NCBI GenBank assembly: GCA_964017065.1
Contig: OZ024783.1
Span: forward strand, 5,277,399 to 5,341,398
DNA from: Haliclona indistincta
Lineage: Eukaryota > Porifera > Demospongiae > Haplosclerida > Chalinidae
DNA: 64,000 nucleotides
Direction: 5' to 3'
The position numbers and the translations under genes are program-made. This document shows, one piece after another, positions 23,833-35,701 of the stretch (its first letter is position 1; every line of letters begins with the position of its first letter). Below the pieces are notes generated by a model. It was given only the letters and a program-made list of their open reading frames with translations, did no database searches and was not told where the DNA came from.

Positions 23833-24333
23833 TTCCAATCCACTTTCAATCTACTTCCGGAGGTGGATTGAACCCAATGCGCAATCAATCCACTTTGCAT
23901 ATACCATGAGAACACGCCTTTAATTACTGTTAATTCCTGTTTACTTGTTAATTCCTGTTACTTTTTATCACTATCAGTTTGAACTTAATTAATTAGTAGT
24001 ATGTTATTTTATTTTTACAACTCTGTGAGCAGCTGTCTGGCAGATGTGAACGTAAATGCAATGAAAGGTTTAAAATAGTTAATGAATTTGTGGACGTAGA
24101 CAGCAAAATATCCAGTCCAGGTATGACTTGACAACATGATACTTGCTAGTACTGTAATGGATGAAGAAGAGACTGACACTGACAACTCATGATGCTGCAA
24201 GCCTAAATAGTAGGAGCACGCCTATCTTGTTGATGTCAATATCACACTCACAGAGGGTTCTAGTCCTTTACCAGAAAGCAGAAATTCCTGCAGTTTGAAC
24301 AGCAGAGATCAGTAGTGCAATATGAGCTACACT
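23833..24333. other. Duplicated spacer
   Basis: The first part completes the CDC40 intron copy. From about 23930 it matches the spacer found after the truncated fibrinogen genes (7740 onward). The join therefore marks another rearrangement. No gene is seen. Confidence 0.5.
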
Positions 24334-25446
24334 ATTAGGGAGGCACGGTAGTGACTCCCTACGTAGGGTTGGACGGAAAAACAAGATGGCGGCTACATAC
24401 AATGTATTAGCGTTCAAACGCTGATATTTCACCTGGTGATGAATTTTATACGTCCATAAACACTTAGATCTGCTCTCTGGCGTTGCCCCATCTTACAGTA
24501 GCAAGGAGATGGTTCGAAATTGGTACTAAAGTGACGAACCTGCAAACGGTGAAAATCGAGTTTCGTCATCTTCGTTGTCTTTCCTCCCTCCCTCCCTCCC
24601 TCCCTCCCTCCCTCCCTCCCTCCCTCCCTCCCTCCTTTCCACTCGCCTAGCACCTTTACACGAGCAGTGCCGAGACCAAAACACCCACGAACAGTCGTGA
24701 AATTCTCTGTGACCGAGCACTAGATTGAGTATAGCCGCGCCGTATGGAACACGGAAACACATATTAATTTTGTCTGGAGTCGTCGAAGAACTGTAATCTC
24801 GTGTAGAATCAACATTCTGCGCTCGCCAGATCATTATAACCGCCGTATGGTCTACAAACAAGTGTGGGCGGGGCTCGAATGCATGCGCCTGCATGCATGC
24901 ACTATGCGTAGGCGACCTGATATACAGCATAACAATTATTTTTTAGCTACAAGTTTAAAATTGTTAATAAAGAAAAGCCATCAATAACAGGAAAACTAAA
25001 CCAATGGTGGAAACAAAGACGGCTCAGTACATGCATGATATTGAACTGCACATCACTGAATAAGAAAAAAGGACACAAACAAGAAAATAAAAAGATTTCT
25101 ATCGAAATCAAAAGGATGTAGGGTTGTGAAATCTACCACTGGTCCACAATGTAAAGTAACAAGGAACAAGCATGGAATGGTAACACGATTGACTTGCTAA
25201 CAGACTATAGATCCCTACATCAGTGGCTGTACATAAGAATGCACGTCAGGTGTCAATCAACAGCAACTAGCAGAACTAGCTATAGTCAGCCAAAGCAGCC
25301 ACTGATGTAGGGATCTATGGTCTGTTAGCAAGTCAATCGTGTTACCATTCCATGCTTGTTCCTTGTTAGTTTACATTGTGGACCAGTGGTAGATTTCACA
25401 ACCCTACATCCTTTTGACTTCGATAGAAATCTTTTTATTTTCTTGT
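24334..25446. mobile_element. Compound insertion with 150-bp-arm foldback
   Basis: The paralogous spacer (8165-8185) is continuous where this block interrupts it. The right part is a foldback: arms 25079-25229 and 25296-25446 are near-perfect inverted copies separated by about 66 bases. The left part has a (CCCT)n run and a stretch beginning TAGGGAGGCACGGTAG that has no match here. No transposase is seen. The block may be two nested insertions. Confidence 0.65.
24582..24636. repeat. (CCCT)n microsatellite
   Basis: About 13 units of TCCC/CCCT, giving spurious Gly-Arg-Glu frames on the minus strand. Confidence 0.95.
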
Positions 25447-25837
25447 TATAATGAACATTCCCTACTTCCTACTTATAGATGTCTCAACTTTTGAAACTAT
25501 AGGATTAATTGATTTACGCACTGTTGCCGCAATGATGTGTTGTAAAAGTAAATGCTATTAGTATGCTATTTTAATAAGAATTATTTTAATGAGCTGTTCG
25601 GGTCACATGTGTATTATGGTTGACAATGCTGCCTTATATAGTGTGACAGAGGTGAACAATTATGCATGAATAATGAGCACAATTATTGTGTGAGTGTCAG
25701 TCCGCAGGAAGGCTGAGGCTTATCAACATGTAACTAGATTGCAACTTGATAATAGCTACTGATTAATTAAACATCCAATGATACTATGCAACCTCACATG
25801 AAATGTGCTTTTGGGATCAACCAGCTAGGTCAAAGAT

Positions 25838-26720
25838 GAAAAATATAAAGTGGAAGATACGAACAGTAATCAGGAGAAGACAAAGAACAATAATAATGAC
25901 ACCAGCTGGAGCAGCAATACACAATGTCATGATGTGTGTTGTCTTAGCGTTGCATGCTCTTGACTTATGTAAATACTGACTGCATGAAATACCAAAACTA
26001 ATGTAGATGTGAGCTTTCTCATTCTACAGAACGGCTCAGTTGCTCTTCAGTTGAGCAGTGTCAGAGCAACTGCTCTGCTGATAAGTTGTGCTCAGGAATG
26101 TGCTACCTGTCTCACTCGGTGTACCGATACCCTACGCTCTGATCTTGAAGTGGTGAGGCTGTGTGACCCTCCTCCTGCTAATGAAGGACTATCTTGTCCT
26201 GCCAGTAATGCAGCTTGAATCACAGCTGCTGCCTGCGTTCTAACTCAAGACAATAGCTCATGTCCAACAACACAAGGCTCAGGAGGTGATGTTGGTGAGG
26301 AGATAGCTCCAACCAACAACACACAGTGGCTCGAGAGATGTGCTGGTTCTTCTTGATACCTGCAGTATTCTAGCGACTATGTGTACAGCTCCTAACTGCA
26401 CTGAATTGCAACAGTACAACGATGTGCTACAAAATGTCGCAACTTACCACTATTCATTGTCTTCTTTAGATTCATGCTCTACCAATCTACTACAAGCAAT
26501 TGCTGAGTCCTATACACTCTATAGTTCATGCATTTTCGATGTCAAGTTAAGTCAAGCTAATTGGTGCCATATTCAAGTGTTGTAGTGAGTATTTTAGAAC
26601 CCATCCTCATCGTAGCAGTAGGGTTGCCTGTCTTTATCACAAGTGGCACTTTCCTTAATGAAAACTTCATTAGGGTGCTCAGTTTGCAGATTAGCTCCAA
26701 TATTTTTTGTTGGACTGTTT
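25838..26720 (+). pseudogene. Decayed membrane-family gene (C)
   Basis: An exon-3-like remnant (25838-25975, MTPAGAAI to LDLC) is followed by parts of the large last exon: SCAQECATCLT, LRSDLEVVRLCDPPPANEG, SCPASNAA and then a stop at 26218. After further frame changes come TCSILATMCTAPNCTELQQ and degenerate hydrophobic segments. The first half of the last exon, including two membrane spans, is missing. It is clearly non-functional and more diverged than A, B, D and E are from one another, so older. Confidence 0.8.
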
Positions 26721-28304
26721 GTTGCCTATTTTCCAAACCTCAAACCAATAATACTTCAGCTGGCCATCACGACAATCATCAATTAAAAGACAAACCTATG
26801 CTACTAAACAACCAGAAGACCCGTGGTAACAGTATTAATATAATTTATTTATGATGCAAAAAAAAAAAAGCCCACACCCAGTTATCAAAACCGGGCCCGG
26901 AGACTCTGTAGCTGGCACTACCGCACCGACTTCGCCGCGGGATGAACCCGGGCCAGTTAAATTCGGGGCCCGAGTGCATCAGCGTCAACAACTCAGGCAG
27001 CGGTCTGCCAGGACCACGTACCCTCAGTCATTCATGGGGAGGAAACCACACAGACCCCAGGCGCTCCTCCAAGGAGGGTGTAGTACCATGACCCTAATAC
27101 ACTCGTTACTATTACCTACAGTACGTAATTATTTATAGCAGAACATTTTAGCGTCCTGCCATTAGAGGGTTTCTAGAGGGCTGGGCTACTTGTACTATTA
27201 AAATTAATGAGTCAGATTGATTACTTGTTTGTTGATCAGTGTCGCGCAGCCTCCATTATGAGGACTAGTTCAAACTGAAGTTAGTGTGTGACTTATAAAA
27301 TTTCACAGTAGCAAATGTGATGTTGACTGAGCTACAACAGCTCAATTGCCACAAGATTCATGTGTATTCGCACTTCCTGCTGGAATAGCGTGAATTGAAG
27401 CTTTGTCATTTTGTTACTGCCATTGATTGATGCATGGATAAGCTTGCAGGTGCTGTTCAAATGAAAGTTTGTAGTCATTGCATGCCTAGGTAATTGTTAT
27501 GCTGTACATTGTATGCTGCGTAGGTTCATACTTCAGATGCAAATAACAGTAGTCACACAATTATCAAAATTAATATGAGAGGGTGCGTGTACTTTACATC
27601 CAATCGATTTTCAACAATTTTGAATTCAAAAACCAACAACAAAACTGCCAAAAGTGAGTGATAGAGAAAACTGGAGAGTGATGGTATTGCAAAATAAAGA
27701 TGGTTTTGGTAGACTGTCGGTATAAGGATCTTAACTTATAATAAGCCGCTTGATACAGAAAAATACAATTAGACGAAAGAACAAGATGTGCATGAGATGT
27801 AATCAGTACAAAGACACCTAGATGTAAAAATAAATAGAATCTGATACAAAACAATGACTAAATTTATGCTAGAGAATGAAAAAAAAAATAAATAAAGAGC
27901 GAACTAGGTATTGTAAAGTGCAAGGCTACGATAGTTCAAAGGGAGAGAAGAATTTTCGGTCCTCTTCATCATTGTGAGATTGCTTGATATTATGAGGGAT
28001 AAAGAGAAGGAATTAAGAGAGTTCCAGCTGAATAATCAAGGGAGTTTGGAAAATGACAGAAGCAACTAGATTTATGCACAATGACTAAATTTACACAATG
28101 ACTAAATTTATGCACATCTTTTTCAGAAAGAGGAGGATGTAGCAGGCATTGAACAAATAGAGAAAATTGAGGATTGGAGTATTGAGTAAGCTATACCAGT
28201 TGAATAATATCCTTCAGATGCTACGACCTCCAGATTTTCGAAACAGTAATTCAGCTGAGATCTGATTAATGAGATATAGAGATTTACATGTGTATATGTG
28301 TTAC
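26721..28304. other. Intergenic with GC-rich island
   Basis: Bases 26859-27110 form a conspicuous GC-rich block after a run of 12 A. On the minus strand it contains GGGTTCATCCC, reminiscent of a tRNA B box, but no cloverleaf is supported. From about 27850 a short motif, ACAATGACTAAATTTA, occurs three times. No protein domain is recognised. It may hold an old retroelement. Confidence 0.35.
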
Positions 28305-28461
28305 GGACCAGAGGAACCTTGCTGCATCCACAAAGGAATGCCCTGGTTTAATAAAACACTACCCCTGACAACAGCCACTATCGTCAATGCAGAACTATGT
28401 GTGAATGAATACGAACACTGAAAACATTGGAGTGGATAGATTTGTGCTCTTTGTCAAATAA
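28305..28461 (+). pseudogene. Fibrinogen-related C-terminal fragment (F6)
   Basis: Only the last 50 or so codons of the family remain: EEPCCIHKGMPWF, NKTLPLTTAT, then a frameshift (GTC insertion and a lost base) before NIGVDRFVLFVK and the usual stop. The downstream flank follows the F2/F3 pattern as far as the point where CDC40 exon 17 would begin, and there diverges. Confidence 0.85.
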
Positions 28462-29505
28462 ACCTTAAGCCCAACAATGGCTTACTTAGCTGCTGAGCTG
28501 AGTAACTTTTATTGCATACAGGCACGTAGTGATTTATTTTGTGAACTTGTGATTTTAGAAATACTCTTTATATTTTGAACCGAGTGTACGCTGTTATCAA
28601 AATATTGTTGGTGGAATAGCTGTTATAGAGAGACTAAGTCACTAGCTGAATAACTTTTATTGCATACCACGCACATAGTGATTTATTTTGAGTTTAGAAA
28701 TTCCTGCAATACCTGCAATGCTTTCAAATGCATATGGTATGTTCTATGTTGCCAAATCTATTGAGACAAATGCAGTCTTAGCTCACATGTACTGTGTCTA
28801 TACAGCACTTTGTGGTTATGTTTACGCAGATTATATTTTTTTCGTTGAATTTTGTTCCATTATCTTTACACTGCTACAGATGATCAACATGTGTCAGCTG
28901 TGATTTAAAGCTAAAGACACCACGTGTTTGACTCTGGTGACCGCTGCCGTCATTCCATTGCTTTGAAGCTGATGCAGATGTGTTTGACAAGGGACCACAG
29001 CACAATCTCAGCCCAGCTCTGTCCTTCCTATTTCAGGAAAACTATGTTATTATTATAATTCATTAAAGAATCCTTTTAGGCTTTCTGTACAGGGGTGTGG
29101 CTGTATTATAATCCTTCAGGAATGTGCAGGTTGCTGTCATGCAAAGCAGAATGCACAGGACAGCTTCAATTTTTGTTTTATTACAGTTCAAAGCATGTTC
29201 TAGTAGTATGAAGAAGCTCATTTTCGTTCGATTATCTCAAACTGCTTTTCGGACGCCTTTTTTACAGCACAGTTCTGGGCCTCTGGTCCAACAATAAAAA
29301 GCCCTGGCTCCGCGTTTGTGGCTTAAGCGCAAAGGATATGAACCTGTTAGTATGTAGAGGAAAAAGATAGCCGTGTATTTTAAGCAAACTGGAAATATAG
29401 ACATCTGAATTTATAATGAGCTCTTCAAGTACACAACCCGCGTTGCAAATAAAATTATAATTATGCGTTTGATTTACTTCCGGTCCATTGGCGATTCGAC
29501 TGATC
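28462..29505. other. Intergenic
   Basis: The first 200 bases are the fibrinogen 3' flank, with a second partial copy of AACTTTTATTGCATAC and GTGATTTATTTTG near 28650. I see nothing identifiable in the rest. Confidence 0.4.
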
Positions 29506-31568
29506 ATGGCCACACACGAGGCAATTGTGCTCTATCTTTCGTCAAAAACGTACCCGGTGAATGCGACCACCAACCAAAAAAGAAACATTCGTCGGTTGGC
29601 ACAAAAATTTAAGCTAGCCGACTCTGCTGAAGGGCCGCGGCTGTTGACAGCGAAAGATAAGGACGTGCCTAGAACCATAAAAGAGAAGAGGAAATGTTTA
29701 GAACTGAGTCATGGTCAAGGTAATACATTGTCTGTGCTGTCCATTATTTTTGTTTCTTATAATTATTCTTGTCAATGTGCTTTGAAGGCCAAGTAGCCCA
29801 CCCACGTAATTTACATGAGCCCGCCCACAACATGACTCATTCGACACTGCATATATACTCATAGATATTTTTAGACTATACACTGACTGCAGCACCTATC
29901 TCGCAGATTGCTTTTTAGGTTATTGTGTCTTATACACATTGGCATGCGATATGGGGGTGGGTAAAGAGCACCTCATACTATAAACATAGATTTATGGGAC
30001 TACGTAACCTACGTAAGGTTATGTAGTCTCATAAATCTAAGCTATAAAGGTACCATCATTTTCTACAGTCATGCATTTGCAACCATTTTAATTTCATACG
30101 TAAGCGACATTTATTCTTTTAGGTTAATTTCATGGCGTCGAGCCAGAATGGTGGGCATACCATAAACGTAAAATTTCAACATTTTCACCATGATTTAATT
30201 TTAAAAACTTTTCGTAGGTGAAATTTCATTGATACATTGCTGCCGAGTGGTGAATCTTCACCGGTCCGCAATGGATTTGCTACACACCACAGCAAAGTGT
30301 GATTGCCCTTCTCATTACTCACTCATAAGTCTGAGTCCTCCTCCCCTTTCTGATTACCATGATTCTGCATGGAAATTCACGCATGGGACAATTTTTGGAA
30401 CCTCACATTGGTTGTCATCCTCAGTGTTTGCTGTGCCGATGATAAAATTTAATCGCTAGAATGATTAAAACCATCTGTAAAATCAATTATAGCGAAGAAT
30501 GATAGGTTATCTTCAGCCCATTAAAGCCGCCATCTTAATCGCGATAATTCCTATTATGTCATTGCCACTAGTCAAGTTCTTTTTTCTATCCGGCATTGTG
30601 TGAAGAATAATTATTGTGGGAATAAATTGGCAGAGTCTTTTTAACCATTATTGTAATACACTATAACCGACCAAAAATGTTCGTCAGTTATCTCATTCAC
30701 TCTACGGTACCTCCCAATTGGTGTCATTCCAAAATAATCACAGACTGCCGCTAACTGCTATAATTAATTAATATGCATAAAATAATTATTACTACACCTA
30801 ATGCTTTAGAACATTTTGACACTCAAGAAACTCTCAAAAGATGTGCCAGCAAATATTGCTGGAAGAGAATGAAGAAGGATGTCTATAAATTTGTCAGAAA
30901 TTGTTCTCATTGCTGTGTAAGTTAGCAGACGTACATGTACAAGCATACATAAACTTATACTGTTCTGTGGATCATAATTATAGCCTAAAGCTACTAGAGG
31001 TGCACCAGCAGCAGTGCCACCAGCAGAAGAGACATCAGAAAGGACTACTGCTGATGCTACTGAAGGCACTACTGCTGATCAAGAACCAGATTCGTCCTAT
31101 GAATTACCAATGGTATATTAACGCATGAAAATTATGTATTATTCCATTCTTTTACCTGTCATGTCCTTGTCATGCAAACTAGCATTATGGTAGTCACAAT
31201 AAATATTTTTATACAACAAAATCGACTCCATGTTGCCTGCTTGTTTCTGACAAAGAATTAACAAAATTAATATTAATTTTTTTTTAATTTGGTCGTTTTG
31301 TACTGTACGAGTAATCGGAGTAACATATGCCTTAAGCCCAGCAATCGTCTTACTAATTAATATAACAATTGCAAATGTGGACACCCTCACCTATACCATA
31401 ATTTAAATTTGACTCCTCTCTCTGCATGTCAGTTTTTCCAATAGTTGACTTTCAACCAATCATACTGTCTCATTATTATTTTCTCAGGTGAACATTAGGT
31501 TTCCAAAAGGAAAGGATTACTACAGTGACGAAGATTTGGGACAATCGTATTTACATTACTGCAGTTAA
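29506..31568 (+). CDS. Small HHCC zinc-module protein, integrase-derived
   Basis: Four exons join with consistent phases: 29506-29719, 30810-30916, 30984-31112 and 31488-31568, giving 176 residues. Exon 1 encodes YLSSKTYP and NQKRNIRRLAQKFKL, the usual lead-in to the integrase zinc-binding domain of LTR retrotransposons and their host-derived relatives (KRBA2/GIN-like). Joined to exon 2 it gives H-x3-H (SHGQEHF), then KYCWKRMKKDVYKFV and C-x2-C (NCSHC), a complete HHCC set. Instead of a DDE core, exon 3 is a Thr/Ala/Glu-rich linker and exon 4 a short acidic tail with a stop. It therefore looks like a domesticated zinc module without integrase activity, perhaps DNA- or protein-binding. Alternatively it is a truncated element; four clean splice pairs argue against that. 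No orthologue is named. Confidence 0.6.
29987..30039. repeat. Perfect-type hairpin in intron
   Basis: Arms of 24 bases with two mismatches (left ends GGGACTACGTAACCT, right starts AGGTTATGTAGTC) and a 5-base loop. It lies in the first intron of the HHCC gene. It may be a minimal MITE or a structured RNA segment. Confidence 0.7.
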
Positions 31569-32398
31569 TACTATTATAAAGCACCAAATGTGCAGATACC
31601 TGAGTAGAGTAGAATAATGTATGTTAGTTAGCATGTAATAATTATTAGCAGATGCATGATTATGGCAGAATGCGTGCATGCAGTAGATCCATGGAAGCAT
31701 CAAAGCAGTACTATGGAAGCATGCAAGCTGCAGTAGAACGGTGACCAGCAGATCCATGGAACATGCAGGCAAGCAGCAGATCACAGCAACAGTGCTGTGG
31801 AAGGGCAGGTAGTGGGCTAGTGGCAGCTATCCAGCAGCTGTACAAGTTGTTGTTGTAGCACTCAGGCTACTAACAAATATTTTCCAGATGAGCAAGCACA
31901 GCAAACTGAGACCAGTTTCTCTCAAGAAAATCCATAGAAGTGACATCAATTTTATGAAAGTAGTTGTCCCAACATACTAGAAACATGACTTGTTAGAGAT
32001 AGGAATTTTTACTTGTAACTGAGGTAAATTATTAATTCAATTATTGTGCTTACAATAATAATTATCGAGGTGATGAATAACACAATAATAAAGAAACTAA
32101 AATCTGATCTAATCTCAATCTCTGCTATGATCTTGGAGCTAGACACTACAGTCTCCGAACTGCAAATACGCACAGTAGACCACTAAGTATAAACATCCTA
32201 ACTACTACTACTACTCATAATTACTCTGTCCTACTACACTGCATGCGTGACAAACACTTAAATCACTATATTGCAGAGTCTGATTTTAAAATTTGTAACT
32301 CTGGTTGCTTAGCTTGGGATCAAACATATAGTAGCTGAAGATCGAGTTGCTGCAAAACAACGGGTAGCTGTGAAGACGTGTAGATGTCATACGCAGCC
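31569..32398. other. Upstream region of membrane gene D
   Basis: 31686-31760 has several copies of GATCCATGGAA and GCATGCAAGC-like words. From about 31860 the sequence matches the 5' flanks of genes A and E (9160-9780, 43700-44317), so the shared promoter should lie here. No TATA box is obvious. Confidence 0.45.
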
Positions 32399-34394
32399 AT
32401 GAAATTAACCTATGTGTGTTACTGGACGCTATGGTTTGTATTCTTAGTTCTGCCGGCGTTGCTGTCGCTTTCAGCCATCGTTGTTTTGGGTAAGAGCTTA
32501 GCTGTAAAGATGGGCGTGGCTCGCTATAATTTGTCATACAGGGGCTCTAGGAATCAACAACGCTAGGATTGAGAATGATGAGCGCTACATACGCGCCTAC
32601 TGCAGCGACGAGGATGGTTCTGAACACGTGTGGCAGTACTGGTTGGCGGGATCTTCAGCCGCTGTCATTCCGTTCGTGTTGTTTGGATCACTTTCAGTGG
32701 TTTTAGGAGGCCTGCTCATTGGACCAACCATCGACAGGTAGATTAACTGCTTGTATGAGAATTTTACTCCTGTTTGACATGCCCAGTTAGTCACTTTTTG
32801 TTACTGATTACCACAGTGTCTCTAAAGATTTTGAGATGAAGTCTAAGAGTGAAAATACGAGCGGCAAGAAACAGAAGAAACAGAAGCCTTTGCAAGAAAT
32901 GACAACAGGAGCAGCGATAACTGTGTTTATCACCATGGCATTGGTCTCAATCATCCTACTTTTATGTAAGTCATAACTAAAATATCCCAAAATGCTAACT
33001 TGTGAGGTTCCTTCTTTTTCTCAGTGATATGGTGTGTTGCAATCGCCTACAACAATGCTCGTACTCCCAATAAAACTGCTGACTTGTACATTTTAGTGGA
33101 TTGTCTTCTTGGTATTCTTACGCCATTGTTGCTCATCGTGGCTGGCGGTACAGGATCTGTTTTCATAATGTACATCACTAGAGGACACATTGATCCCCGT
33201 GACATCATCGCTAAATTGTTAGGTATTAAGCTGGAGAGACTTGAAGATACATGTGACTACTGGATCATCCATGATGAATTCCATTTCGAGTTGAGTGATC
33301 ATGACATTAATACAATATCAAATGTAGCTAAAAACAAGGGGATTACCTTCTGTGATTCAATCAGCACCAGCCCATCTACATGGGTACTAGCGGCCATAGT
33401 CTCCATCAGTTTCTTACTGAGCATGTCGTACTTCATAGATCGGACTGTCATCACATCACAAACTCTTCAAGACTGGCCTGACCGCAGTGTTGCCGAAGTC
33501 GACTGCTTTCTGTCAAACTCATTTCTTTATATCAGTCCAATAGAACAAGTACCCACAGATCGGCTAAACAACTGTACGGTGTTCTTTGAGCAATGCCAGA
33601 GCAATTGTTCTGCTGATAACTTCCAAAGCTGTGCTCAGGAATGTGCTACCTGTCTCACACTGTGTACCAATACTCTACGCTCTGAACTTGAAGTGGTGAG
33701 GGTGTGTGACCCTCCTCCAGTAAATGACGATGGTCCCTCATGTCCTGCAGCTTGCATCACTGCTGCTGCCAGTGTTGTTCCTCAAAACAATACCTCACCA
33801 TGTCCAACAGCACAAGGAACACAAGGCTCAGGAGAAGTTGGCGTCGAAATAGCTCCAATCATCGTCACCAACAACACTCAGCGACTCGAGAGATGTGCTG
33901 GCCTTCTTGATACCTGCAGTATGCTAGTGTCCATGTGTACTGCTCCTAACTGCACTGAACTACAGCAATGCAACAATATGCTACAAGAGTGTCGCAAACC
34001 ACCATTCATTGTCTGCTTTAGCTTCTTGCAGATTGGTCGCTCTGCCAGTGCACTACAAGCTCTTGCTGAGTCCTACGCTCTATTCATGTTTGCCGTCAGC
34101 TTATTCAGTATCATATTTGGTGCAGTGCGTATTTTGCTGCACATCAAAGAAACCAAGTATTGGGGAGTGGGGTTTGTCATAACAGCAGTTCTTCTTACAA
34201 TAATAGGGGCACCTGTCCTTATTTTTTCTGGTATTTTCTTCAGAGAGAACTGTATCAAGCTGTTGCAGTTTGCACTAGCTCCAGTTTACATATTCTTGAT
34301 TGGGCTCCTTTTTCCTTTTGCTTACTTTGAACATCAGGGAAACTCTCCAAGGGGACATACGGCGTCTGAAAATATGGCGGAGACTGATATTTAG
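32399..34394 (+). CDS. Eight-pass Cys-rich membrane protein D
   Basis: Paralog of gene A with the same four-exon structure (32399-32489, 32542-32737, 32817-32965, 33025-34394), giving 601 residues. The start at 32399 is chosen by alignment with A and E; an in-frame ATG 15 bases upstream would add five residues. The acidic stretch after AKLLGIKLE is shorter (RLEDTCDYW), and STSPSTW replaces STSCSTW as in E. The tail is unique, ending near GHTASENMAETDI. Most of the Cys-rich loop and the last three membrane spans are almost identical to A and E, which fits recent duplication or gene conversion. No ankyrin gene precedes it. Confidence 0.85.
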
Positions 34395-35054
34395 GTGTTT
34401 CTATGAAAATGTAATGGAGCTTTTAAACATATAGTATTAGCTGTGTACATTAAATGTAATAATCTTTTGTTATTCTTGTAATCCGTCAGTCTTGTTGCTA
34501 GTCAGTCTGTGCACTAATAAGTTTAAACTGTCTGAATCAATACTTATTACTAGTTGTTTTAAGTGGCTTCTGCTAACGTTTAGCGCCACACAAATCTAAT
34601 TTTCGTTAGAATCGGTTCTAAAATTAATGGCTGAGTTGCAACTGGTTTTGTGGCGGTTATTGTGTGATTTTGTTCTTCACTAATTATTTTTACGTTACAA
34701 AGCCGGCTTCCTGGTTACAGCGGCGCTGTCGCGCACTTTGTAGCATAGGTGCAAAACGGTAATCTTCAGTCTGAAACAACAGCCTGGGCTACGCTGACCT
34801 GTTCGGCCTACTTATTGAAGCAAACTGCGACCAGACACAACAATGGCTATCACGGACGCTCGACCAGCTATTTGCTTGTTATAGTACATGGCGGACAGGC
34901 CAGTTAGCATGACAGTCCAGCTGTGCGCGACTTTGGAGCACTTTTGCACTTACCTAAACTGTTACTAATATCTTTGTAAGTGCTAGTCAGAGGCATTCTC
35001 CAAGTTTAACTAACATTGCAAACTGTTTGACTACGAAAATAATATTTTGATTAC
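34395..35054. other. Intergenic between gene D and next cassette
   Basis: The first 100 bases follow the A/E tail. From about 34510 to 35054 there is no match in the window and no gene recognised. The right-hand cassette begins at 35055. Confidence 0.45.
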
Positions 35055-35701
35055 CATTGATCTAGCACTAGCAAAACAGCATTGTTTCCAATAATAATTC
35101 GCTTAAAGTTAATATTTAGTTGGAAACAGCGTATCTGAAAACCTTTGGGTGGTTTTTAGCCACTGAAACGGCACTCAGACGTCGAGCGAGACAATTTCCG
35201 AATTGAAACTAGGTGGAGACATTTCCGGCCGCATGACCATGCCCACGCACATCGCTAGTTAAAAAAAAACACTTCGATCGGAACCCGAACCTTTGGTTAT
35301 CACCGAGAGATTTTATTTCAACAAGAAGAACCAATCCTTGTCAGAGTATGCAAGCACCAGTGTCTTACGTTTATAATGCTGGACAACATGATATGTAAAA
35401 ATTAATAAGTGATTTTGGCTAAACAGATATAAACGTCCACCAAATTCAGAAGCCTATTCATCAGTGTATTTCACAGATGTACTGAACTTAGGTTTCAAGG
35501 TTTCTCAGTAGGTTACTGGAGATCGGATTGGGTCATGACATCCACTAAGTTCCGATCGAATGTGGGCGTTTCTTTACAATTCACGTGACAGGGGACAACA
35601 GGCTAGGCGCACAGGAAACCTCAAAGCGCCACACAACTCAGGGAGTTTGATCTAAACCGATCATTTGAATCTAAGAGGAGAGGACTTCAAATTCAGTGAA
35701 A

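Noticed and set aside
24429..24930. Gly-Arg-Glu-rich minus-strand frames
   Set aside because: They are products of the (CCCT)n microsatellite.
26940..26990. tRNA-like B box (GGGTTCATCCC, minus strand)
   Set aside because: No matching A box at the right distance and no cloverleaf could be drawn; the A-run is on the wrong side for a SINE tail.
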